Source of the DNA: Leptasterias polaris
Taxonomy: Eukaryota; Echinodermata; Asteroidea; Forcipulatida; Asteriidae
DNA length: 64,000 nt
Reading direction: 5' to 3'
NCBI GenBank assembly: GCA_037783415.1
Contig: JAZGTN010000037.1
Span: 1,240,001 to 1,304,000, forward strand
Within the stretch, counting starts at the first letter, position 1. Each line of letters opens with the position of its first letter. Both the position numbers and the translations under genes were made by a program. This document shows positions 26,391-37,600 of the stretch, piece by piece. Under the pieces are notes generated by a model. It was not told the origin of the DNA and did not search any database. It worked only from the letters and a program-made list of their open reading frames with translations.

Positions 26391-28689
26391 ATGTATTGCG
26401 TCGAAATACGAGCATTTTTACATGCGCGTACTAAGCACCCGACAACGCCTACAAGCGATCAAAAGTTTTTAAGGGGTGTGCACACAGAGCAGTCACTTTT
26501 GGTAAGCCAATCAGCATTGATTTTTAGTGCTTCCCTTCCAGGGGCTAGAGACATACGCAGAGTTAGCGGGCGTTACGGTACGCTGCCCATGGTAGCAAGG
26601 CTCTGGCTACACCATTATACAATAGATTCTTTATATGGTGTACTTGAAAACATTATTTAAGACAAATAATGCTATTACTCACGATTTGTTACTGGAGGGA
26701 GCTTCTGTCTTAGTCTTCAACTTGCTGTCCTTTGGTTCGGTTTTAGATGCGGCGGCCATCATGCCTAAATTGAAACTGACTCTGCTCTCGTCATCCTCCC
26801 GTTGTAGCTCGAGGATCGAGGACTCGAGGATCGAGGACTCGAGGATCGAGGACTCGAGGATCGAGGACTCGAGGACTCGAGGATCGAGGATCGAGGATCG
26901 AGGACTCGAGGATCGAGGATCGAGGACTCGAGGATCGAGGACTCGAGGATCGAGGACTCGAGGATCGAGGACTCGAGGATCGAGGACTCGAGGATCGAGG
27001 ACTCGAGGACTCGAGGATCGAGGACTCGAGGACTCGAGGATCGAGGACTCGAGGACTCGAGGACTCGAGGACTCGAGGATCGAGGATCGAGGACTCGAGG
27101 ATCGAGGACTCGAGGATCGAGGACTCGAGGACTCGAGGACTCGAGGATCGAGGACTCGAGGACTCGAGGATCGAGGACTCGAGGATCGAGGACTCGAGGA
27201 CTCGAGGATCGAGGACTCGAGGACTCGAGGACTCGAGGATCGAGGACTCGAGGATCGAGGACTCGAGGATCGAGGACTCGAGGATCGAGGATCGAGGACT
27301 CGAGGATCGAGTCAGCCAGTTTTCTGTCCGTGTCACCTTGGCTTTCTTCTTCCGCTCCTCTTCCTGCATTTCAAAAGGAACAAAAATGAAACTAGAAATT
27401 CAGTTTTTGTTACATCACAAAAACAAGGTGTTCGTGAATGTCATCAAATAACATCATAAAATAATGATGTAATTTCACCTTTCCAGCGTGAAATTATGAA
27501 TGTTAATAGTTTTTTCTTTCAACTTCCGGTTTGAACAAGTTGAACAAGTAGACAAGTTCCATAACAAAAAACAGAACTTGTATTCAACCTCCTTGTACAC
27601 AGGGAAGACAAGTTTCATGCTTTTTATCATAACTATTTTGAATCTTTGATTCTTTGAATTCACTCAGGACCTGAAGATACCGATATTGTACCATTTCTAT
27701 TTATTTTTTTGGGGGGGGGGTCTGTGGTCTTGAATACCTCAATGATTTCATCCAGAGCCGATTTCCTCTTCCCACCCTTGCCCTGACTGTTGCCGTCTTT
27801 CTTCGTGACTGACTGTGTATCTTTCAGTGGGTTAGCCCAACTGGAATGCCTGGATATAGAAATATAAATAATGATAAATAAAATTTTAAAAATAATGATA
27901 ATACATTGTAATACACAGTTCTTATTTAGCGCTTTAACACGCCTGAACAGTGTCTTGAAGCGCTCATTTAACTTTTTACGGCAGGTATTCCGAGCTGTGT
28001 TTGAATGATGAGATCCTTTTATGTAGCACCTTGAGTTTACAAATCACTAAGCAATAAGCGTTAAAGTGTCTTGCTCTAGTGTCACAACCGGGACCTGAAC
28101 CCACACTTTGTCAACACCAAAACTTCTAAGTCTGGTGCACTAGATCACTCGGCCATAACACGATAATAATAATACAAATAATATTAATAATAATAATAAT
28201 AATAATAATAACTAGTTCTTATATAGCGCACTTTACAATAACGTATAAACGCACTTTACATTAGTGCCCTGGTTGTTTGGCCAATAACATTCCTTTAATC
28301 TCTCTCAGTTCCCTGGGGAGTATACAACCCTGGGCTGCCGTGGCACTCTGAAGGCTTTTTCAAACACAATATCAACCTCTGCCCTCGCAGGTACCCACTT
28401 ATACCCCTGGGTGAAGAGAAGCAAATATAGCAAAGTGTCTTGCTCAAGGACACAAGCGTCATGACCGGGACTCGAACCCACACCCAGATGACTAAACCAC
28501 CAGAAATTGAATCCGATGCTCTTAACCACTCGGCCATGACATCCTACAATCTTGAATCTAACTGAGCCCAAATGGTAGCATTTAATCAATTCCTACTGCT
28601 CAAGAGGGTTCAAGTTCAAGATAAAGTACAGGATTGGTTATTGTAAAAAAACAAAACAATTTCATTCGTTTCAATTTGATTCATTTGAA
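26391..28689 (-). repeat. Array unit 10
   Basis: The minisatellite spans 26808-27311 (504 bp), the exon 6 copy 27738-27840 and the SINE pair 27914-28544. A-type marker. Its length is within about 25 bp of units 11 and 12, which suggests a recent local burst. Confidence 0.9.
26683..27363 (-). pseudogene. KIN: Fused exon 7-minisatellite-exon 5, unit 10 (out of frame)
   Basis: The fused exon is 681 nt and open to the RATTGG stop. Confidence 0.85.
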
Positions 28690-30965
28690 ATGTATTGCGT
28701 CGAAATACGAGCATTTTTACATGCGCGTACTAAGCACCCGACAACGCCTACAAGCGATCAAAAGTTTTTAAGGGGTGTGCACACAGAGCAGTCACTTTTG
28801 GTAAGCCAATCAGCATTGATTTTTAGTGCTTCCCTTCCAGGGGCTAGAGACATACGCAGAGTTAGCGGGCGTTACGGTACGCTGCCCATGGTAGCAAGGC
28901 TCTGGCTACACCATTATACAATAGATTCTTTATATGGTGTACTTGAAAACATTATTTAAGACAAATAATGCTATTACTCACGATTTGTTACTGGAGGGAG
29001 CTTCTGTCTTAGTCTTCAACTTGCTGTCCTTTGGTTCGGTTTTAGATGCGGCGGCCATCATGCCTAAATTGAAACTGACTCTGCTCTCGTCATCCTCCCG
29101 TTGTAGCTCGAGGATCGAGGACTCGAGGATCGAGGACTCGAGGATCGAGGACTCGAGGACTCGAGGATCGAGGACTCGAGGATCGAGGATCGAGGACTCG
29201 AGGATCGAGGATCGAGGACTCGAGGATCGAGGACTCGAGGATCGAGGACTCGAGGATCGAGGACTCGAGGATCGAGGACTCGAGGACTCGAGGATCGAGG
29301 ACTCGAGGACTCGAGGATCGAGGACTCGAGGACTCGAGGATCGAGGACTCGAGGATCGAGGATCGAGGACTCGAGGATCGAGGACTCGAGGATCGAGGAC
29401 TCGAGGACTCGAGGACTCGAGGATCGAGGACTCGAGGACTCGAGGATCGAGGACTCGAGGATCGAGGACTCGAGGACTCGAGGATCGAGGACTCGAGGAC
29501 TCGAGGACTCGAGGATCGAGGACTCGAGGATCGAGGACTCGAGGATCGAGGACTCGAGGATCGAGGATCGAGGACTCGAGGATCGAGTCAGCCAGTTTTC
29601 TGTCCGTGTCACCTTGGCTTTCTTCTTCCGCTCCTCTTCCTGCATTTCAAAAGGAACAAAAATGAAACTAGAAATTCAGTTTTTGTTACATCACAAAAAC
29701 AAGGTGTTCGTGAATGTCATCAAATAACATCATAAAATAATGATGTAATTTCACCTTTCCAGCGTGAAATTATGAATGTTAATAGTTTTTTCTTTCAACT
29801 TCCGGTTTGAACAAGTTGAACAAGTAGACAAGTTCCATAACAAAAAACAGAACTTGTATTCAACCTCCTTGTACACAGGGAAGACAAGTTTCATGCTTTT
29901 TATCATAACTATTTTGAATCTTTGATTCTTTGAATTCACTCAGGACCTGAAGATACCGATATTGTACCATTTCTATTTTTTTTTTTGGGGGGGGGGTCTG
30001 TGGTCTTGAATACCTCAATGATTTCATCCAGAGCCGATTTCCTCTTCCCACCCTTGCCCTGACTGTTGCCGTCTTTCTTCGTGACTGACTGTGTATCTTT
30101 CAGTGGGTTAGCCCAACTGGAATGCCTGGATATAGAAATATAAATAATGATAAATAAAATTTTAAAAATAATGATAATACATTGTAATACACAGTTCTTA
30201 TTTAGCGCTTTAACACACCTGAACAGTGTCTTGAAGCGCTCATTTAACTTTTTACGGCAGGTATTCCGAGCTGTGTTTGAATGATGAGATCCTTTTATGT
30301 AGCACCTTGAGTTTACAAATCACTAAGCAATAAGCGTTAAAGTGTCTTGCTCTAGTGTCACAACCGGGACCTGAACCCACACTTTGTCAACACCAAAACT
30401 TCTAAGTCTGGTGCACTAGATCACTCGGCCATAACACGATAATAATAATACAAATAATATTAATAATAATAATAATAATAATAATAACTAGTTCTTATAT
30501 AGCGCACTTTACAATAACGTATAAACGCACTTTACATTAGTGCCCTGGTTGTTTGGCCAATAACATTCCTTTAATCTCTCTCAGTTCCCTGGGGAGTATA
30601 CAACCCTGGGCTGCCGTGGCACTCTGAAGGCTTTTTCAAACACAATATCAACCTCTGCCCTCGCAGGTACCCACTTATACCCCTGGGTGAAGAGAAGCAA
30701 ATATAGCAAAGTGTCTTGCTCAAGGACACAAGCGTCATGACCGGGACTCGAACCCACACCCAGATGACTAAACCACCAGAAATTGAATCCGATGCTCTTA
30801 ACCACTCGGCCATGACATCCTACAATCTTGAATCTAACTGAGCCCAAATGGTAGCATTTAATCAATTCCTACTGCTCAAGAGGGTTCAAGTTCAAGATAA
30901 AGTACAGGATTGGTTATTGTAAAAAAACAAAACAATTTCATTCGTTTCAATTTGATTCATTTGAA
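28690..30965 (-). repeat. Array unit 11
   Basis: The minisatellite spans 29107-29587 (481 bp), the exon 6 copy 30014-30116 and the SINE pair 30190-30820. A-type marker, with the GACATCC SINE variant. Confidence 0.9.
28982..29639 (-). pseudogene. KIN: Fused exon 7-minisatellite-exon 5, unit 11 (out of frame)
   Basis: The fused exon is 658 nt and ends in the YNGRMTRAESVSI tail. Confidence 0.85.
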
Positions 30966-33257
30966 ATGTATTGCGTCGAAATACGAGCATTTTTACATGC
31001 GCGTACTAAGCACCCGACAATGCCTACAAGCGATCAAAAGTTTTTAAGGGGTGTGCACACAGAGCAGTCACTTTTGGTAAGCCAATCAGCATTGATTTTT
31101 AGTGCTTCCCTTCCAGGGGCTAGAGACATACGCAGAGTTAGCGGGCGTTACGGTACGCTGCCCATGGTAGCAAGGCTCTGGCTACACCATTATACAATAG
31201 ATTCTTTATATGGTGTACTTGAAAACATTATTTAAGACAAATAATGCTATTACTCACGATTTGTTACTGGAGGGAGCTTCTGTCTTAGTCTTCAACTTGC
31301 TGTCCTTTGGTTCGGTTTTAGATGCGGCGGCCATCATGCCTAAATTGAAACTGACTCTGCTCTCGTCATCCTCCCGTTGTAGCTCGAGGATCGAGGACTC
31401 GAGGATCGAGGACTCGAGGATCGAGGACTCGAGGATCGAGGACTCGAGGACTCGAGGATCGAGGACTCGAGGATCGAGGATCGAGGACTCGAGGATCGAG
31501 GATCGAGGACTCGAGGATCGAGGACTCGAGGATCGAGGACTCGAGGATCGAGGACTCGAGGATCGAGGACTCGAGGATCGAGGACTCGAGGACTCGAGGA
31601 TCGAGGACTCGAGGACTCGAGGATCGAGGACTCGAGGACTCGAGGATCGAGGACTCGAGGACTCGAGGATCGAGGATCGAGGATCGAGGACTCGAGGACT
31701 CGAGGATCGAGGACTCAAGGACTCGAGGATCGAGGACTCGAGGACTCGAGGATCGAGGACTCGAGGATCGAGGACTCGAGGACTCGAGGATCGAGGACTC
31801 GAGGACTCGAGGATCGAGGACTCGAGGATCGAGGACTCGAGGATCGAGGACTCGAGGATCGAGGATCGAGGACTCGAGGATCGAGTCAGCCAGTTTTCTG
31901 TCCGTGTCACCTTGGCTTTCTTCTTCCGCTCCTCTTCCTGCATTTCAAAAGGAACAAAAATGAAACTAGAAATTCAGTTTTTGTTACATCACAAAAACAA
32001 GGTGTTCGTGAATGTCATCAAATAACATCATAAAATAATGATGTAATTTCACCTTTCCAGCGTGAAATTATGAATGTTAATAGTTTTTTCTTTCAACTTC
32101 CGGTTTGAACAAGTTGAACAAGTAGACAAGTTCCATAACAAAAAACAGAACTTGTATTCAACCTCCTTGTACACAGGGAAGACAAGTTTCATGCTTTTTA
32201 TCATAACTATTTTGAATCTTTGATTCTTTGAATTCACTCAGGACCTGAAGATACCGATATTGTACCATTTCTATTTTTTTTTTTGGGGGGGGGGTCTGTG
32301 GTCTTGAATACCTCAATGATTTCATCCAGAGCCGATTTCCTCTTCCCACCCTTGCCCTGACTGTTGCCGTCTTTCTTCGTGACTGACTGTGTATCTTTCA
32401 GTGGGTTAGCCCAACTGGAATGCCTGGATATAGAAATATAAATAATGATAAATAAAATTTTAAAAATAATGATAATACATTGTAATACACAGTTCTTATT
32501 TAGCGCTTTAACACACCTGAACAGTGTCTTGAAGCGCTCATTTTACTTTTTACGGCAGGTATTCCGAGCTGTGTTTGAATGATGAGATCCTTTTATGTAG
32601 CACCATGAGTTTACAAATCACTAAGCAATAAGCGTTAAAGTGTCTTGCTCTAGTGTCACAACCGGGACCTGAACCCACACTTTGTCAACACCAAAACTTC
32701 TAAGTCTGGTGCACTAGATCACTCGGCCATAACACGATAATAATAATACAAATAATATTAATAATAATAATAATAATAACTAGTTCTTATATAGCGCACT
32801 TTACAATAACGTATAAACGCACTTTACATTAGTGCCCTGGTTGTTTGGCCAATAACATTCCTTTAATCTCTCTCAGTTCCCTGGGGAGTATACAACCCTG
32901 GGCTGCCGTGGCACTCTGAAGGCTTTTTCAAACACAATATCAACCTCTGCCCTCGCAGGTACCCACTTATACCCCTGGGTGAAGAGAAGCAAATATAGCA
33001 AAGTGTCTTGCTCAAGGACACAAGCGTCATGACCGGGACTCGAACCCACACCCAGATGACTAAACCACCAGAAATTGAATCCGATGCTCTTAACCACTCG
33101 GCCATGACACCCTACAATCTTGAATCTAACTGAGCCCAAATGGTAGCATTTAATCAATTCCTACTGCTCAAGAGGGTTCAAGTTCAAGATAAAGTACAGG
33201 ATTGGTTATTGTAAAAAAACAAAACAATTTCATTCGTTTCAATTTGATTCATTTGAA
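30966..33257 (-). repeat. Array unit 12
   Basis: The minisatellite spans 31383-31885 (503 bp), the exon 6 copy 32312-32414 and the SINE pair 32488-33112. A-type marker. A private ACAATGCC change sits in the intron-5 flank near 31020. Confidence 0.9.
31258..31937 (-). CDS. KIN: Fused exon 7-minisatellite-exon 5, unit 12: the only in-frame joint
   Basis: This 680-nt fused exon is congruent to 2 modulo 3, the value needed for exon 7 (phase 0 entry) to read into exon 5 (phase 2 exit). The continuous frame runs from EEERKKKAKVTRTENWLT through about 165 residues of SSSPR / VLDPR / SSILE repeats into ELQREDDESRVSFNLG and the SSNKS donor edge. It is the only one of 13 joints that could be included in a KIN17 transcript without a frameshift. 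Whether it is translated is unknown. Confidence 0.75.
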
Positions 33258-33549
33258 ATGTATTGCGTCAAAATACGAGCATTTTTACATGCGCGTACTA
33301 AGCACCCGACAACGCCTACAAGCGATCAAAAGTTTTTAAGGGGTGTGCACACAGAGCAGTCACTTTTGGTAAGCCAATCAGCATTGATTTTTAGTGCTTC
33401 CCTTCCAGGGGCTAGAGACATACGCAGAGTTAGCGGGCGTTACGGTACGCTGCCCATGGTAGCAAGGCTCTGGCTACACCATTATACAATAGATTCTTTA
33501 TATGGTGTACTTGAAAACATTATTTAAGACAAATAATGCTATTACTCAC

Positions 33550-34665
33550 GATTTGTTACTGGAGGGAGCTTCTGTCTTAGTCTTCAACTTGCTGTCCTTT
33601 GGTTCGGTTTTAGATGCGGCGGCCATCATGCCTAAATTGAAACTGACTCTGCTCTCGTCATCCTCCCGTTGTAGCTCGAGGATCGAGGACTCGAGGATCG
33701 AGGACTCGAGGATCGAGGACTCGAGGATCGAGGATCGAGGATCGAGGATCGAGGACTCGAGGATCGAGGATCGAGGACTCGAGGACTCGAGGATCGAGGA
33801 CTCGAGGACTCGAGGACTCGAGGATCGAGGACTCGAGGATCGAGGACTCGAGGACTCGAGGATCGAGGACTCGAGGATCGAGGACTCGAGGATCGAGGAT
33901 CGAGGACTCGAGGACTCGAGGATCGAGGACTCGAGGATCGAGGACTCGAGGACTCGAGGACTCGAGGATCGAGGACTCGAGGACTCGAGGATCGAGGACT
34001 CGAGGATCGAGGATCGAGGACTCGAGGATCGAGGATCGAGGACTCGAGGATCGAGGATCGAGGACTCGAGGACTCGAGGACTCGAGGACTCGAGGATCGA
34101 GGATCGAGGACTCGAGGATCGAGGACTCGAGGATCGAGGACTCGAGGATCGAGGACTCGAGGATCGAGGACTCGAGGACTCGAGGATCGAGGACTCGAGG
34201 ATCGAGGACTCGAGGACTCGAGGATCGAGGACTCGAGGATCGAGGACTCGAGGATCGAGGACTCGAGGATCGAGGACTCGAGGATCGAGGACTCGAGGAT
34301 CGAGGATCGAGGACTCGAGGACTCGAGGATCGAGGACTCGAGGACTCGAGGATCGAGGACTCGAGGATCGAGGACTCGAGGATCGAGGACTCGAGGATCG
34401 AGGACTCGAGGATCGAGGACTCGAGGATCGAGGACTCGAGGACTCGAGGATCGAGGACTCGAGGACTCGAGGACTCGAGGATCGAGGACTCGAGGATCGA
34501 GGATCGAGGACTCGAGGATCGAGGACTCGAGGATCGAGGACTCGAGGATCGAGGACTCGAGGATCGAGGACTCGAGGATCGAGGACTCGAGGATCGAGGA
34601 CTCGAGGATCGAGTCAGCCAGTTTTCTGTCCGTGTCACCTTGGCTTTCTTCTTCCGCTCCTCTTC
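33550..34665 (-). pseudogene. KIN: Fused exon 7-minisatellite-exon 5, unit 13 (out of frame)
   Basis: The fused exon is 1116 nt. It is the first fused exon a KIN17 transcript would meet. The open frame from exon 7 ends at the RATTGG stop inside exon 5, so its inclusion would truncate the protein after about 288 normal residues plus the repeat tail. Confidence 0.85.
34614..34665 (-). CDS. KIN: KIN17 exon 7, 5' part of first copy, broken by minisatellite
   Basis: After the acceptor GAAATGCAG the exon reads EEERKKKAKVTRTENWL, matching the human stretch that ends in DYWL before PEIIVK. Immediately after the codons for NWL(T) the sequence becomes minisatellite instead of the expected continuation, and no donor is present. 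Every other exon 7 copy in the window breaks at the same base. Confidence 0.9.
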
Positions 34666-37600
34666 CTGCATTTCAAAAGGAACAAAAATGAAACTAGGAA
34701 TTCAGTTTTTGTTACATCACAAAAACAAGGTGTTCGTGAATGTCATCAAATAACATCATAAAATAATGATGTCATTTCACCTTTCCAGCGTGAAATTATG
34801 AATGTTAATAGTTTTTTCTTTCAACTTCCGGTTTGAACAAGTTGAACAAGTAGACAAGTTCCATAACAAAAAACAGAACTTGTATTCAACCTCCTTGTAC
34901 ACAGGGAAGACAAGTTTCATGCTTTTTATCATAACTATTTTGAATCTTTGATTCTTTGAATTCACTCAGGACCTGAAGATACCGATATTGTACCATTTCT
35001 ATATTTTTTTTTGGGGGGGGGGTCTGTGGTCTTGAATACCTCAATGATTTCATCCAGAGCCGATTTCCTCTTCCCACCCTTGCCCTGACTGTTGCCGTCT
35101 TTCTTCGTGACTGACTGTGTATCTTTCAGTGGGTTAGCCCAACTGGAATGCCTGGATATAGAAATATAAATAATGATAAATAAAATTTAAAAAATAATGA
35201 TAATACATTGTAATACACAGTTCTTATTTAGCGCTTTAACACACCTGAACAGTGTCTTGAAGCGCTCATTTAACTTTTTACGGCAGGTATTCCGAGCTGT
35301 GTTTGAATGATGAGATCCTTTTATGTAGCACCTTGAGTTTACAAATCACTAAGCAATAAGCGTTAAAGTGTCTTGCTCTAGTGTCACAACCGGGACCTGA
35401 ACCCACACTTTGTCAACACCAAAACTTCTAAGTCTGGTGCACTAGATCACTCGGCCATAACACGATAATAATAATAATAATAATATTAATAATAATAATA
35501 ATAATAATAATAACTAGTTCTTATATAGCGCACTTTACAATAACGTATAAACGCACTTTACATTAGTGCCCTGGTTGTTTGGCCAATAACATTCCTTTAA
35601 TCTCTCTCAGTTCCCTGGGGAGTATACAACCCTGGGCTGCCGTGGCACTCTGAAGGCTTTTTCAAACACAATATCAACCTCTGCCCTCGCAGGTACCCAC
35701 TTATACCCCTGGGTGAAGAGAAGCAAATATAGCAAAGTGTCTTGCTCAAGGACACAAGCGTCATGACCGGGACTCGAACCCACACCCAGATGACTAAACC
35801 ACCAGAAATTGAATCCGATGCTCTTAACCACTCGGCCATGACACCCTACAATCTTGAATCTAACTGAGCCCAAGTGGTAGCATTTAATCAATTCCTACTG
35901 CTCAAGAGGGTTCAAGTTCAAGATAAAGTACAGGATTGGTTATTGTAAAAAAACAAAACAATTTCATTCGTTTCAATTTGAAAGCTTCTTAAGTTGATTG
36001 TTAAGTTACCAAATAATAAACCACAAGTTCATACAAGTACCATTCCTCCAGTGAAATATTTCCATCTCAAATCTCAGTGATTATTAAATTTATACCAGTA
36101 CCGATCCTCCAAAGAAAAGTTTCCATCTGAAAGCTAACTGATTCTTAAGTTCATACCAGTACCAATCCTCAGGAGAAATATTTCCCTCTGAAAAGATTAA
36201 GATTATACCAGTACCAATCCTCAAAAGAAATATTTCCGTCTGTACACTGTCAATGTTGAGGAAAAACAGTGGGTGCAAATGTCATAAGGGGACCACAGCA
36301 ATGCTCCTTACGATGACTGGACTGGAGTGCACTAGTCAAACTGTTAAGAATGACCCACTTGCAAAACTGGCTACACCAACTTCGTTCTCAGTGGTGTACG
36401 ATCTCGTCGCGCCATGTTGTTTTCCTTCCAAGAATGCATCGCTCGATCATATCCCCCTGGAACTGTGACTTTGAAATATCCAAATACATTGGATATTTTA
36501 ATTAGTACTGTGGTTGATCCATTCTGTGTCAGAGACTTAGCAGAGCGCGCTGTCAAAAGACGCATCAAGTCATTAGCAAATGGCCCCCTCTCATTGTTTT
36601 TCGATCTTGTGATGCATCTAACTGTATGCAGTTTAGGTGACCATATAAAAACATGATTCATTTGAAATGTATTGCGTCGAAATACGAGCATTTTTACATG
36701 CGCGTACTAAGCACCCGACAACGCCTACAAGCGATCAAAAGTTTTTAAGGGGTGTGCACACAGAGCAGTCACTTTTGGTAAGCCAATCAGCATTGATTTT
36801 TAGTGCTTCCCTTCCAGGGGCTAGAGACATACGCAGAGTTAGCGGGCGTTACGGTACGCTGCCCATGGTAGCAAGGCTCTGGCTACACCATTATACAATA
36901 GATTCTTTATATGGTGTACTTGAAAACATTATTTAAGACAAATAATGCTATTACTCACGATTTGTTACTGGAGGGAGCTTCTGTCTTAGTCTTCAACTTG
37001 CTGTCCTTTGGTTCGGTTTTAGATGCGGCGGCCATCATGCCTAAATTGAAACTGACTCTGCTCTCGTCATCCTCACGTTGTAGCTCGGTGTACTCCTGAC
37101 TGGTACCCTGCATGGTGGTACACAAACATATTATTAGTTATCACACACGGAAAAGTATAGCACTTCTGCCTCGTTGGATATGGAACACAGACATGCTTTA
37201 TGTTCGCTATTCCATTACAATTCTATTCCATTACAAGCGCTTTACAAAAATACATAAATCAGCAACTATGTATTACAGAAAGTACACATACAAAAAAGTT
37301 CAAGTATGCAGACAAAGTAACTAAAATACATCAACAATAAAATTACAGGATTTTAGTAGAGATATGAATACAAATCAGAACAAATAAGATAAAGAACGTG
37401 AAGAAAATTTCAATTAAAACAACATGCAAACAAAGATATAGATCCATATATGTTAGGAGATATAAAAAAGACATTATCATGATCACGATTGATCAGCTAA
37501 GAGACAGGTGCACTGACTCATCAATCCTTGGGATATTCAGGCCTGATGCTTCGTTTTTTTGAAAGGGCAAGGGCACCTAGGCGTTATCTCCTTGGTGAAG

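Larger units (their letters stand above)
33258..36666 (-). repeat. Array unit 13, next to the intact gene
   Basis: The minisatellite spans 33675-34613 (939 bp), the exon 6 copy 35040-35142, the SINE pair 35216-35847 and the 675-bp segment 35981-36655. Intron 5 of this unit joins the intact exon 5 at 36959, so it is probably closest to the ancestral arrangement. C-type marker. Confidence 0.9.
1..37107 (-). repeat. KIN: Intragenic tandem array of KIN17 exons 5-6-7 with minisatellite joints
   Basis: Thirteen near-identical units of about 2.3-3.6 kb (plus one scrambled partial) follow the intact exon 5. Unit starts, taken at the conserved ATTGCGTCGAAATACGAGC intron-5 motif, are near 2256, 5620, 9217, 12856, 15732, 18693, 21329, 23610, 26391, 28690, 30966, 33258 and 36667. 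On the coding strand each unit reads exon-5 remnant, intron 5 with two SINEs, exon 6, intron 6, exon 7 fragment, minisatellite. All copies share the same two exonic breakpoints, so one founding junction was amplified. The array has no left end in the window. A collapsed or expanded assembly is possible, but unit-specific variants argue for real copies. Confidence 0.93.

Noticed and set aside
36253..36691. Small ORFs on both strands in the 675-bp segment
   Set aside because: Several overlapping short frames on opposite strands, no recognisable motif, and identical in only two array copies.
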